A stretch of 37,383 nucleotides of DNA from an uncultured Prevotella sp. (GCA_900548745.1 URLQ01000005.1:1-37383); one strand, 5' to 3'. Counted from the first letter of the stretch, positions 1-7,516 are shown. Numbers and translations are program-made. The notes: generated from the sequence alone by a model not told the origin.

Positions 1-2
1 AT

Positions 3-386
3 GCGTTTGAGGTTCATGCCTCTGTCAAGGATTTGCTTGACTGTGGCATCAACCTCTATATTCAAAAGGAACAGTTCACGCTTCTTGACAATGAGGGCAA
101 GCCATCTTTATTTGCTCCTGTCATGATAGCGACCCTTTCCACCTGTGCCCAGTTGGAACGTGATAATATCTCATTCCGACTGAACTCAGGTAGAAAGCAG
201 TATGTTGAAAAAGGCGGTAAACTCGGCAGACCTGCAGGTTCCATCAAGTCCCAGGATAAAAAGAGGGAAGAATATAGAGAGGTCATAAACCTCCTGAACA
301 AGGGCTATGCCATCCGTGATGTTGCCAAACTCACGGGGAAAGGTATCAGCACAGTGCAGAGAGTCAAGAAAGAGTTTGTGGCTTGA
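3..386 (+). CDS. Serine recombinase (resolvase/invertase family), 3' part only
   Basis: The reading frame is open from the first bases of the window, so the gene starts upstream and only the C-terminal ~127 residues are seen. The segment with LERDNISFRLNSG, followed by KGGKLGRPAGS, matches the end of the catalytic domain and the long E helix of small serine recombinases. The tail (IRDVAKLTGKGISTVQRVKKEF) is a helix-turn-helix of the Hin/resolvase type. The catalytic serine region lies outside the window. Such enzymes invert, resolve or integrate DNA at short paired sites. A run of phased palindromes begins 10 bp after the stop codon and could be its site. The family is clear; whether it acts as invertase, resolvase or integrase of this element is not. 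Confidence 0.85.
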   Translation, partial: AFEVHASVKDLLDCGINLYIQKEQFTLLDNEGKPSLFAPVMIATLSTCAQLERDNISFRLNSGRKQYVEKGGKLGRPAGSIKSQDKKREEYREVINLLNKGYAIRDVAKLTGKGISTVQRVKKEFVA

Positions 387-395
387 TGCATGCTC

Positions 396-549
396 GTTAA
401 ACCAGGGTGGTGTTTCACCCCTGTGGTTTAACCAGATTGGTAAAATGACAATGCGGTTTTTAAACCGGATTCGTAAAATAAGAATGTGGTTTCCAAAACC
501 AGTACCCGATTTTAGGGCAGCGGTTTTAACCAATGTCGCATTTTGCGAC
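396..549. repeat. Phased palindrome array downstream of the recombinase gene
   Basis: Four imperfect palindromes of the form G(C/T)GGTTT..AAACC(A/G)G lie at 423-435, 453-468, 486-502 and 519-532. A half copy (GTTAAACCAG) lies at 396-405. Centre-to-centre distances are about 31-33.5 bp, close to three helical turns. Between the last copies sit further small hairpins (CCC..GGG at 505-517, and GTCGCA/TGCGAC at 535-549). The spacers also resemble each other (GATTGGTAAAAT, GATTCGTAAAAT). Such regular phasing is typical of iterated protein-binding sites, for example a resolvase res site, a partition site or replication iterons. The adjacent recombinase makes a recombination site the first guess. 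Confidence 0.6.
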
Positions 550-604
550 GATGTGTTTGGATGCATACTTTTAGTGATGATAAAGCCTAACAAAATACCT
601 ATTT

Positions 605-671
605 TATCTTTGTATTCTACAGATTATTAACGCATTATATTTGCTTAATTCGCAGAAAATCGCTATCTTTG
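605..671 (+). promoter_or_regulatory. Tandem Bacteroidetes-type promoter boxes before the 35-aa ORF
   Basis: TATCTTTG occurs at 605-612 and again at 664-671, fitting the Bacteroidetes -7 consensus TAnnTTTG. The second box has TTTG at 640-643, 20 nt upstream, which is the expected -33 spacing. It would start transcripts about 35 nt before the small ORF at 711. Confidence 0.55.
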
Positions 672-710
672 CATATAAGATTTGAAGTTCAACTTAATAC
701 AAAACTCACT

Positions 711-818
711 ATGGAAGATTTGCTTTTGACCGTTCTTTTCTTCATCGCTCTTCGTGCTCTTTTGAAGGGCTTCTTTGGTGGTAAGTCAACGTACACCCCG
801 ACAAGTAACCTGACTTAA
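711..818 (+). CDS. Small hydrophobic peptide (35 aa), unknown
   Basis: A short frame starting MEDLLLTVLFFIALRALLKG encodes 35 residues. It has one predicted membrane segment (about residues 4-22), then a glycine-lysine turn and a polar tail. It has its own good -33/-7 promoter and is followed by a terminator-like hairpin, so it has the layout of a complete one-gene transcription unit. I do not recognise the family. It could be a type I toxin-like peptide, a small membrane protein of the mobile element or a leader peptide. A second lone hydrophobic peptide with the same layout sits at 28813-28911, near the other side of the accessory region. Gene status rests on promoter, frame and terminator only. 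Confidence 0.45.
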   Translation: MEDLLLTVLFFIALRALLKGFFGGKSTYTPTSNLT

Positions 819-832
819 CTCATCCCATAATA

Positions 833-878
833 ACAAAGGTTGACGGCTCCATCAGTGTAGTCGCCAGCCTTTATTGTT
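833..878 (+). terminator. Probable terminator after the small peptide gene
   Basis: AACAAAGG pairs imperfectly with CCTTTATTGTT, and an inner GGC/GCC pairing adds to the stem. It starts 15 nt after the stop codon at 818 and ends in a T-rich run. Confidence 0.45.
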
Positions 879-1275
879 TCTGCATGAATACACTTCCCTT
901 TCATCGGATTTTCCAAAAACAGAAACAGTCCTGAGCATTCAAATCATATCCGTAAATCACGGAGCAGGTGCTTGATGCTTAAATTTGTCGGGTATGTCAA
1001 GGGTATAGCAAATTGCGATACCCTCCAATATAGTCGGTGAATTACGAAAAATGACTCAATTATCCACGTCAAACCAGAGAGACGATTTGACTCGTGGTAA
1101 GACCGTATAAAACATCTGGACATCCAAAGGATGTGTTTTCAAAACACCCCCTAATTGTTGTAAACAGAACCAGATATTTGCCAATTCTTCATCTCAATTG
1201 AACTAAAAAGCAAAGAAAAAGACGGTTCTTTGTCATATTTTTGTTTATTTCTGCACGTTTTACAAGAAATTTTGG
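879..1275. other. Non-coding stretch with several palindromes
   Basis: No convincing gene is seen here. The stretch holds a near-perfect 23-bp palindrome at 1001-1023 (arms GGGTATAGCAA and TTGCGATACCC, one mismatch), an inverted pair GTCAAA/TTTGAC at 1068-1091, and ACATCC-aaa-GGATGT at 1120-1134. The last overlaps the perfect palindrome GTGTTTT-C-AAAACAC at 1133-1147. ATCTGG (1114) and CCAGAT (about 1170) enclose the latter two. These could be operators for the XRE protein downstream, or recombination or replication sites. Confidence 0.5.
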
Positions 1276-1283
1276 TACTTTTG
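1276..1283 (+). promoter_or_regulatory. -7 promoter box of the XRE gene
   Basis: TACTTTTG fits TAnnTTTG and lies 22 nt before the ATG at 1306. No TRTGCC..GGCAYA palindrome precedes it, so this unit is not controlled like the four operator-bearing units of the island. Confidence 0.5.
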
Positions 1284-1305
1284 CTCCATATTAAAAATTG
1301 GTAAA

Positions 1306-1515
1306 ATGGCAAATAACGACCTCAATAGATTGAAAGTAGTGCTTGTTGAGCAGCATAAGACTGCGAAATGGTTGGCTGAACAGATGGAAAAAGATCCTGC
1401 AACCATCAGTAAGTGGTGTACTAATAAAGCACAGCCATCGTTAGAGACAATCAAAAAGATTGCTGAAATTCTACAGGTCAAGATGAGCGACCTTGTAAGC
1501 AATGAACAACCTTAA
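1306..1515 (+). CDS. XRE/Cro-family helix-turn-helix regulator (69 aa)
   Basis: This 69-residue protein is almost entirely an HTH_3 domain. Residues ~20-60 (WLAEQMEKDPATISKWCTNKA, then PSLETIKKIAEILQVKMSDLV) form the five-helix Cro/CI-type fold, and the recognition helix is around TISKWCTN. Very similar small regulators commonly stand in front of type I restriction-modification operons in Bacteroidetes. Here the frame immediately downstream is an hsdM remnant, which fits that role. It is probably a DNA-binding repressor and autoregulator. With its methylase gone it may be an orphan, or it may have been kept to regulate neighbouring nuclease genes. Confidence 0.85.
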   Translation: MANNDLNRLKVVLVEQHKTAKWLAEQMEKDPATISKWCTNKAQPSLETIKKIAEILQVKMSDLVSNEQP

Positions 1516-1527
1516 AGCAAAGATCAA

Positions 1528-1644
1528 ATGGCAGACAACAAGATAAACATACGCAAACCGGAAGCTGATCTTTGGGAGTCGGCTGACTTGCTTCGTGCAG
1601 GTAGTAAATTGACATCGAGCCAATACTGTATGGCAATGTATTGA
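1528..1644 (+). pseudogene. Remnant of type I restriction methylase hsdM (N-terminal 38 codons)
   Basis: The frame begins 12 nt after the XRE stop codon. It encodes a basic start followed by a segment with LWESADLLR and GSKLTSSQY, which resembles the N-terminal helical domain of HsdM-type N6-adenine methylases. It then runs into a stop instead of continuing toward the methylase domain. Full HsdM proteins are around 500 residues, so this is a stump left by a deletion. The recognition rests on the N-terminal motif only, but the position behind an XRE gene supports it. Confidence 0.6.
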
Positions 1645-1654
1645 ATACATGTGA

Positions 1655-1831
1655 GAAGTAGGATTGCAGAGTGAGTACCACGAACGCACCCAAGAACAGA
1701 TTGGCAAGGAAAGCAGCTGCACTTATCATCATCAGTTTAAGGAGGATTTACCTTTTACATTCACGAATATTCCCCTCTTTGCCTATATGATAGGCGGTTG
1801 GGCAAGAAATATCAGTGACCATAATCCATAG
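1655..1831 (+). pseudogene. Possible C-terminal gene remnant (58 codons), unknown
   Basis: After the hsdM stump an open frame without a usable ATG runs to a stop at 1829-1831. Its end includes DLPFTFTNIPLF and then GGWARNISDHNP. The string TNIPL recurs at the very end of the intact downstream nuclease-like protein (ITYTNIPLWKK at 2575-2607). It may therefore be the tail of a deleted relative or a rearranged duplicate of that protein. No start codon or promoter is visible. The call is tentative. Confidence 0.3.
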
Positions 1832-1851
1832 ATAATAGTGATATAACAATT

Positions 1852-2610
1852 ATGCTACAAGCATTACTTCATAAAAAGTTGAAGGATTCTTTTGAGAACC
1901 CTCATTTCAAACCATCCGAGGATTCACTGACATCTTCGGTGATGGGATTGATGCAGTATCTGCCAGATGACATCTTCTGGGATTTGCTGCGTAGTTCTTG
2001 TGGCAGGTCTTCGAACTTGCCGGAATCGGTTGGGGCTATCATGTCAGTTAACTTCTGGGATAGATGGGATGCCACCGATACCTGGAACACTAATCTCGTG
2101 GAACCTGATGTGTGGATTGACACTAAGGACTACTATATCATTGTCGAAGCAAAGAAATATGACGCTTCGGGTATGCAGCATGATGATCAATGGGAAAATG
2201 AAATCAAGGCTCTGCTGAATGAAAATGACGGGAAGCTCGATAAAGAGCTTATCTTCATTGCCTTGGGTGGTAACGAGTCTCTTCTTGATTCTACATGCGT
2301 CGTAGATGGTTTTGAGTACCCAATCCATACAGCAAGTTGGTTCAATTTACTTCATGCCGTTGATAAACTCAAAGCGTCATTAGAAGAAGGACACATTCAT
2401 AGGCTTTTGACAGACATCATATATGCCTTTACCATTCATGGATTCTTCAACATTACATGGCTTCAGTCTCTAAAGCCTGTCAATTTGAACGCACAGTCAG
2501 CATCACTGATAACAGAGACACTTGAATTTGACAATCATAAAATGTTCAGAGGATTATACAGACCTCAGAACAGAATAACATATACCAATATACCATTATG
2601 GAAAAAGTAA
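1852..2610 (+). CDS. PD-(D/E)XK nuclease-like protein
   Basis: The 252-residue protein has the core pattern of a PD-(D/E)XK nuclease: E84-P-D86 in a strand (LVEPDVWID), then a hydrophobic strand ending in E99-A-K101 (YYIIVEAKKYD). That spacing fits metal-binding D and E-x-K residues of restriction-endonuclease-fold enzymes. The N-terminal ~60 residues are helical and the C-terminal half (from about residue 150) is unrecognised. It overlaps the next gene by 13 bp, so the two are translationally coupled and probably act together. It sits where the restriction subunit of the lost type I system would have been, but it does not look like HsdR (no helicase motifs). A DNA-cleaving defence effector is the best guess. 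Confidence 0.6.
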   Translation: MLQALLHKKLKDSFENPHFKPSEDSLTSSVMGLMQYLPDDIFWDLLRSSCGRSSNLPESVGAIMSVNFWDRWDATDTWNTNLVEPDVWIDTKDYYIIVEAKKYDASGMQHDDQWENEIKALLNENDGKLDKELIFIALGGNESLLDSTCVVDGFEYPIHTASWFNLLHAVDKLKASLEEGHIHRLLTDIIYAFTIHGFFNITWLQSLKPVNLNAQSASLITETLEFDNHKMFRGLYRPQNRITYTNIPLWKK

Positions 2611-3239
2611 ATGAACTGAAAGAAGCTCTCTGCGATGTTCGCAAAGCTCATAGAATTATATACTCATATCAGGCAAGAATGCTTGATCTTGTTCGTTTTA
2701 TCTCGGCAAAGCTTGACCTCGGTGGGAACCTGCAAGGTACTAAGTATTACTCAAATGACATTTGGAAACCCAGAAAAGATGCCTATCTAAACATGCCAGA
2801 TGGAATGTGGGCATGGGATTTCCTCTATTCATACGTCTTTGAATACTACCTTGGCGAACTTGCTTTAGATGATGGATCAAATATTGCAATTAGTATTATT
2901 CAATATTCAGATACAGGATATTTTGAGAACTCTGGTAACTCCAGGGTAAATATAAATACGTTCGCTTCTGAGGAAGAATCAGGTTCAAAACTGCTTTTCC
3001 TCATAGAAATGGCTCCGAAAAAGAAAGATTGGGTTTGGGATGTTGAGGACATTGTCAACAACAAAGAGTACGCATCCATCAACCATACTAAAACTGTGCT
3101 TAAAAAGAAAGGCTGTGTCCAAGGATTGTATTCATTCCCTATAGAGCGATTCATCGATGAAAATTCAACCCTCGAAGCACTGCATGAGTTTGTCGATTTC
3201 TGCAAGGAAAACGATATTGCAGAGCTGGATATAGTTTAA
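2598..3239 (+). CDS. Unknown partner of the PD-(D/E)XK-like protein
   Basis: I do not recognise this 213-residue protein. It starts inside the end of the preceding gene (13-bp overlap), a sign of a two-gene unit. The first ~40 residues are helical and lysine/arginine-rich. The middle is rich in aromatic and acidic residues (MWAWDFLYSYVFEYYLGE). The C-terminal half carries a repeat of short strands (LLFLIEMAPKKKDWVWDVED). There are no membrane segments or signal peptide. It could be an immunity, sensor or specificity partner of the nuclease. The unit ends before the first operator/promoter module at 3270. Confidence 0.5.
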   Translation: MEKVNELKEALCDVRKAHRIIYSYQARMLDLVRFISAKLDLGGNLQGTKYYSNDIWKPRKDAYLNMPDGMWAWDFLYSYVFEYYLGELALDDGSNIAISIIQYSDTGYFENSGNSRVNINTFASEEESGSKLLFLIEMAPKKKDWVWDVEDIVNNKEYASINHTKTVLKKKGCVQGLYSFPIERFIDENSTLEALHEFVDFCKENDIAELDIV

Positions 3240-3269
3240 ATACATCATTTTTTGTATTTATTTTAAACC

Positions 3270-3305
3270 TATGCCCTAATTTGGCACACTCTGTAGTTAA
3301 TTTTG
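3270..3305 (+). promoter_or_regulatory. Shared operator/promoter module, copy 1
   Basis: Palindrome TATGCC (3270-3275), 7-nt spacer, GGCACA (3283-3288), then exactly 9 nt, then the -7 box TAATTTTG (3298-3305). It lies 31 nt before the lipoprotein gene at 3337. The palindrome covers the place where the -33 element is expected, so a protein bound there should repress. Three more copies with identical spacing occur at 11559, 13115 and 18061. Confidence 0.75.
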
Positions 3306-3336
3306 TGGCAAAATTAAAAAATACCACTTCCATACA

Positions 3337-4164
3337 ATGTTTATATCTGGGTTTATGTCAAGACATTTTTCATTCTTAATGCTTATCGTAATAGCAATGC
3401 TTTTAACATCGTGTTCAGACGAAACGGAGCAAAGAGAACAAAATACATGCGATTATAAATCTTTTACGATTGATGAATTTTCCGACACCTTGTCTGTAAA
3501 GGTTGTGGACTATATTTCAGACAGGGTTACACAGACGATTGAAACCAAAACAAATGTATTTTCAACCAATATATTTCGAATGGTATATGACTCTGTTATT
3601 GAAGACGATTCAACAAGAGTTGCAAAATGGGAAGAGTCATTTGAAAAAAGCGGATTGTCATCTGATAGCATACAAGCATATGTTAATAACGAAATAAACA
3701 TCTACAATTCTTCTCATGAGGAAAAGATAAATCCTGTTAACTTAATCTCCATTAAGAAAAGATCTATAATTGATGATGTTGCGCTGGAAAAGGTGAAGAA
3801 AACAGAATGGATGGCTTCGTTTGATCTAGTAGAAGTCATATGGTCTATGATACCAAAAGTCAACATAATATTATTCCTCGTTTTCTATGTTGTATATATA
3901 CCCATTTTCTGCATATCATTCATCTTTGGTTTTGTCGTTGTACAACCGATTGTCAGATTGTTAAATATTCCAGAACAGGATTTCAGGGAATTTATGTCAA
4001 GTCTCAAACCTATCTTTAACATAGTTTTAGTGGTGACTTCCTTTCTTGTGATAATGGCGTTCTCAATGAAGTATAGCTATGAACTTGAAAGCGAAGTTAT
4101 AAGCAATTACATGAAGTATATATTATCACAGGATATACCCAATCAAATTCTTGGAGCATTATGA
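3337..4164 (+). CDS. Membrane-anchored lipoprotein, unknown function
   Basis: The N-terminus is a lipoprotein signal (hydrophobic run, then LLTSC with the lipidated Cys at about residue 27). It is followed by a charged extracytoplasmic region. Two or more strong membrane segments follow near residues 175-215 (VNIILFLVFYVVYIPIFCISF..) and 222-245 (FNIVLVVTSFLVIMAFSM). It opens the transcription unit behind operator copy 1 and overlaps the next lipoprotein gene by 4 bp (ATGA), so the two are coupled. An internal ATG at 3355 is an alternative start that keeps the signal. A lipoprotein signal combined with internal membrane helices is unusual. A role as anchor or immunity partner for the LHH-like lipoprotein downstream is possible but unproven. 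Confidence 0.6.
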   Translation: MFISGFMSRHFSFLMLIVIAMLLTSCSDETEQREQNTCDYKSFTIDEFSDTLSVKVVDYISDRVTQTIETKTNVFSTNIFRMVYDSVIEDDSTRVAKWEESFEKSGLSSDSIQAYVNNEINIYNSSHEEKINPVNLISIKKRSIIDDVALEKVKKTEWMASFDLVEVIWSMIPKVNIILFLVFYVVYIPIFCISFIFGFVVVQPIVRLLNIPEQDFREFMSSLKPIFNIVLVVTSFLVIMAFSMKYSYELESEVISNYMKYILSQDIPNQILGAL

Positions 4165-4958
4165 CAAAAAAAATCATTTATATACTCAGCATGACTTTGT
4201 TTCTAACATCATGCGGACAGATCAAACGTAAAACGCTTAGTTACTTTGGACGTCAAGAGGCAGAAGAAGTTGTAAAAGCCGAAACAAAGAAGGCTCTTCA
4301 AAAATCGATGAGAGCCCAAATAAAGAAGAAAGCTTTATCAAAGGTTCTTTCAAGGAAAGGATTATCCGAAATAGAATTAAAAGAACTTAGAAGGGTCGCT
4401 GCCCTTAAACCTTCTGGAAATGGAGGAATAAACAAAGAAGGAAGAACCATTGCAGAAATAGCCATCGCTCCATTAACAGAAGAACTGCAAGCGTCAACCA
4501 GGGATTATTGCAAATCAAATCATATCCTAAAGAACGTTGAGGATAGAATCATTCGTGATTTCAGTAAATCAAGACAGGTAGCATCTCCTTCTATAGATCG
4601 TCATGTTGATCTGGGTCCAATGGCTATTACTCTTGGCAAGTTTCCTGACCTGGAAACATTGATTTCTGATCTGGGTGGTATGGAGATACTAAAAAAAATG
4701 TCTCATAAGGAGTTGGTAGAAGCTATTCGTAACTATCATTACGAAATTGCATGGGAAGCCTTCGCAAGGAAATACAATATCACCAAATCACAGGCAAAGG
4801 ATCTAATTGGTAAAATGGATCATGTAATACATGAGTCAGAAGATGGTTTTATCCAAATAGTTCCTAATAATGTACATAGGTTCTTACAAGAATACAAACA
4901 TAATGGTCTTGTATCTAAACGCGTTAAAGAAATATCAGGTGTGGCTTTTGATGAGTAG
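4161..4958 (+). CDS. Lipoprotein with LHH-type HNH nuclease-like C-terminus
   Basis: A short lipoprotein signal (MTKKIIYILSMTLFLTSC) precedes a long, lysine-rich helical region (residues ~25-90). The last ~50 residues contain DHVIHESEDGFIQIVPNNVH and, after a short gap, KHNG. This fits the pattern HH-x-E..x-QLVP..lH...H-x-G of LHH-type HNH/Endo VII toxin nucleases, although the first His pair reads HVIH. Such domains are typical C-terminal toxin domains of polymorphic toxins that cleave DNA. Here the domain sits on an exported lipoprotein coupled to a membrane partner, which suggests a surface or envelope toxin, or a nuclease acting on incoming DNA. The nuclease call is my inference from the motif. 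Confidence 0.5.
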   Translation: MTKKIIYILSMTLFLTSCGQIKRKTLSYFGRQEAEEVVKAETKKALQKSMRAQIKKKALSKVLSRKGLSEIELKELRRVAALKPSGNGGINKEGRTIAEIAIAPLTEELQASTRDYCKSNHILKNVEDRIIRDFSKSRQVASPSIDRHVDLGPMAITLGKFPDLETLISDLGGMEILKKMSHKELVEAIRNYHYEIAWEAFARKYNITKSQAKDLIGKMDHVIHESEDGFIQIVPNNVHRFLQEYKHNGLVSKRVKEISGVAFDE

Positions 4959-5002
4959 TTAACAATACCTAATTTCTCACATCTTGCTAAATGATATAGT
5001 AT

Positions 5003-5911
5003 ATGGCACAGAATAAGATGAACAAATATGTATGGTTAGTTGATACTATCCATCGTGCTGGCAAGATTTCTCTGGAGGACATTAACCGTAAATGGCTGGA
5101 TAATGACCTCAGTGAAGGCATTGAGATTCCCAAGAGAACATTTCACAAGTGGCGTATTGCCATAGAAGAAATGTTCGGTCTCATTATCGAGAATGAGAAT
5201 CGCGGCGAATATCGCTATTTCATTCTCAATGACGATGAGATTGAAAAGAAGGGTATAAAGTCGTGGATGATAGACACCATCAGCACAAGTAATCTGCTTA
5301 TTAACAATGTAAGCCTAAAGGATAGAATTATCCTTGAAGATGTACCATCAGGAAGAGAGTACCTTCAGCCTATTCTTGGTGCAATGAAGCAGAACCGCCT
5401 AATTCACATTACCTATTATAATTATTGGCGTGATGATGAGAGGCAATATTATCTGAAGCCTCTATGCGTTAAACTCTTCCGTCAACGCTGGTATATGGTT
5501 GGTGAGAGCTGGAGTACAGAACGCAGAATCATCTTCTGTTTAGACAGAATACGAGATTTTCGTTTATCAAGTCATACCTTTGAATATCCAAAAGATTTCT
5601 ATCCAGAAGAATACTTTGATGGATGCTACGGAATAATAGCTGGTGACGATACAGACACAGAGAAAGTTGTCCTCAAAGTTAATTCAGGACAAGCAAACTA
5701 TATTCGCGATTTGAGACTTCACGAGTCCCAGGTAGAAAAAGAGCGTAATGACCAGTATAGTATTTTTGAATTGAGAGTAAAACCTACTTTTGATTTTCAA
5801 CAAGAAATACTTTGGAATGGTGAAGACGTGGAAGTGATTGAACCTATTTGGCTTCGCAAGGAGATCGCCGGAAAGGTTAAACGCATGTGGAATAAATATA
5901 AGAAGGATTAG
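5003..5911 (+). CDS. WYL-domain transcriptional regulator
   Basis: The N-terminal ~100 residues form a winged-helix-like region (KMNKYVWLVDTIHRAGKISLEDI, with a PKRTFHKWRIAIEE recognition segment). From ~110 a WYL domain follows, with the eponymous segment RQRWYMVGES near residue 160 and a WCX-like C-terminal domain with the usual ELRV/PTFDFQQEILWNG pattern. WYL proteins such as BrxR and CapW repress defence operons by binding inverted repeats and respond to nucleic acid or nucleotide ligands. It is therefore the prime candidate for binding the four TRTGCC-N7-GGCAYA palindromes. No intact copy of that palindrome lies directly upstream of this gene. The stop is followed 3 nt later by the next start. 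Confidence 0.85.
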   Translation: MAQNKMNKYVWLVDTIHRAGKISLEDINRKWLDNDLSEGIEIPKRTFHKWRIAIEEMFGLIIENENRGEYRYFILNDDEIEKKGIKSWMIDTISTSNLLINNVSLKDRIILEDVPSGREYLQPILGAMKQNRLIHITYYNYWRDDERQYYLKPLCVKLFRQRWYMVGESWSTERRIIFCLDRIRDFRLSSHTFEYPKDFYPEEYFDGCYGIIAGDDTDTEKVVLKVNSGQANYIRDLRLHESQVEKERNDQYSIFELRVKPTFDFQQEILWNGEDVEVIEPIWLRKEIAGKVKRMWNKYKKD

Positions 5912-5914
5912 GTC

Positions 5915-6652
5915 ATGAGAAAGAATTACAAGGGGTTCGCGTGGAGGCTTGACAATATCAAGGAAGTCTGTAACAGCCTTGCAAAAGACATATTAGGCGA
6001 CCATGAGACTTTCCGTGCTCTCCATGAAGACAAAGGCATAATGGATATTGTAGTTCGTTATGTGTTTGACGACAAACAATTTGGATATGCCAACATGGGT
6101 GACTTTTTCTTCATAGACGATTGTATGTATGTCATCTCTGACGATGAGAAGTTCAAGGACGTTCACAACGAGGATATTCCTTCTATCGCAGCAGATGTCC
6201 ATAATGCAGAATGGTATCGCAGTGAGAGATATGTCACACGAGTATTATTCGCCGGTGTAAGAACGCCATTCAAGGACAATCTGGGCGATTGGATATATAC
6301 AGGCGATATGGTTTGTGTAAATGACGACGTAACAAGTGGTGTATGTGCCTTCCCGCCTTTTGATGATACTGCAGAAATAGATATTCCTGACAACTATGGC
6401 TTGATGCTGGACAACTGTATGTTCCCACTTCGCGACAGCAAGAAACTGGAGCGAATAGGAACCATCTATTTTAAGTTGGATGCTTCTGATACAGAAATCA
6501 GCATAGAAAGTGTTATTGGGGGTACTGTTCAACATGGAGTCTTCGACGAAGAGTTCATGAAATGTGCTCAATATACACCATCGTATCAGAAAGAATACTG
6601 GAAATACGCAGCACTGGAAATAATCGGAGCCGAATATAATTGGAGGAGATAG
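5915..6652 (+). CDS. Unknown protein with YopX-like motif
   Basis: No certain family for this 245-residue protein. Around residues 112-130 it reads TPFKDNLGDWIYTGDMVCVN, which recalls the YopX signature (TGLKDKNGKEIYEGDIV) seen in phage and mobile-element proteins of unknown function. The remaining sequence is acidic and aromatic with no membrane segments. It lies 3 nt after the WYL gene and 3 nt before the UDG-like gene, so these three are one operon and probably translated together. It may be an accessory to the regulator. The YopX relation is tentative. Confidence 0.5.
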   Translation: MRKNYKGFAWRLDNIKEVCNSLAKDILGDHETFRALHEDKGIMDIVVRYVFDDKQFGYANMGDFFFIDDCMYVISDDEKFKDVHNEDIPSIAADVHNAEWYRSERYVTRVLFAGVRTPFKDNLGDWIYTGDMVCVNDDVTSGVCAFPPFDDTAEIDIPDNYGLMLDNCMFPLRDSKKLERIGTIYFKLDASDTEISIESVIGGTVQHGVFDEEFMKCAQYTPSYQKEYWKYAALEIIGAEYNWRR

Positions 6653-6655
6653 AAT

Positions 6656-7516
6656 ATGCAAGAAAAAAACATTTTTCCAAAAGAAATTGACGGAGTATTG
6701 AATCCATGGCTGGATGTCGCTGACAGGATGCAAGGAAATCCATCTTATGCTTTGTTCTATCAAGGCGACCCTGATTATTTTGTTGCTTCATTAGGTAAAG
6801 ATGGTCATGACATTAAAGACAAGGATGAGCTGTTCACCAACGAACTACCATCCTCCAAGAACGACGAATACAATCTTATCACATGTATTCCACCAGAGCC
6901 ATGGCAAGGTAATCCTCTTGAAGCAAAACTGGTTATCCTTACACTAAATCCAGGGTATGTTGAAAAACAAAATCATATCCTTGCCGATGCAATACAAAAT
7001 ACAGAAGGGATTAACTCGTCCATCGCAGATTTCAAGGCTCAGACATTAAGGCTTGAGGCTAAATCATTTCTTCCGGAGAACTCAAATAAAGACGGAGGGT
7101 TATCGCCTGCTGATTATATCAACATTATTGGCGATTGGTATTGGTATAAAAAGTTTACTCCGTTAATGGAGAAACTGCAAGGTGATTTGAACGAAAAGGA
7201 ATTCTTTAGAAATGTTGCTATCATACAGTACCTTCCATATACTTCTATATCGTATAAAGATAAAAAATACAAAGGTATTGGGTCTCTCGAATACACTAAA
7301 AAACTTGTACTAGAAATCCTCGAAAAGAAAGAAAACAATATCGTTTTAGTGCTGAGAGGTTCAAGTAAATGGGAAGCTCTTCTACAGGATGAGTATGACC
7401 TTAAAACGTCAAACAAGGTTATCATCAATAAGAACCGTAGCCAATCCATTAGTCCTAGTAATTTAGGAGAGGAAAACTTTGAAAATATCTGTAAAATATT
7501 GAGAAATAATGAATAA
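6656..7516 (+). CDS. Possible uracil-DNA-glycosylase-fold protein
   Basis: The 286-residue protein has two features that recall the UDG/MUG superfamily. A strand and loop LVILTLNPGY at ~97-106 corresponds to the iGiNPG-type first motif. A C-terminal stretch has NIVLVLRGSSKWEALL, then KVIINKNRSQSISPSNLG, a degenerate form of the vLLLWG..A..VL...HPSPLS region. The catalytic His of canonical enzymes is replaced (NKNRSQSISPS), so classical uracil excision is unlikely. Nucleic-acid or nucleotide binding is a better guess. It overlaps the DnaQ-like exonuclease gene by 8 bp, which suggests a joint role in nucleic-acid processing. The family assignment needs a structure-based check. Confidence 0.4.
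   Translation: MQEKNIFPKEIDGVLNPWLDVADRMQGNPSYALFYQGDPDYFVASLGKDGHDIKDKDELFTNELPSSKNDEYNLITCIPPEPWQGNPLEAKLVILTLNPGYVEKQNHILADAIQNTEGINSSIADFKAQTLRLEAKSFLPENSNKDGGLSPADYINIIGDWYWYKKFTPLMEKLQGDLNEKEFFRNVAIIQYLPYTSISYKDKKYKGIGSLEYTKKLVLEILEKKENNIVLVLRGSSKWEALLQDEYDLKTSNKVIINKNRSQSISPSNLGEENFENICKILRNNE

Noticed and set aside
186..630. Frames of 107-135 residues over the end of the recombinase gene and the palindrome array
   Set aside because: They are out-of-frame shadows of the recombinase gene and of repeated non-coding DNA, with no domain features.
1478..1732. Minus-strand frame starting MMISAAAFLANLFLGAFVVL
   Set aside because: The hydrophobic part is short and the frame then runs through the hsdM stump and XRE end in antisense. 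The plus-strand remnant reading is more consistent.
4960..5000. A stretch before the WYL gene with CCTAATTT and CACA similar to operator copy 1
   Set aside because: The palindrome arms are not kept, the spacing to a possible TAAATGAT box is 6 instead of 9 nt, and that box does not fit TAnnTTTG. It could be a decayed copy, but the support is too weak.
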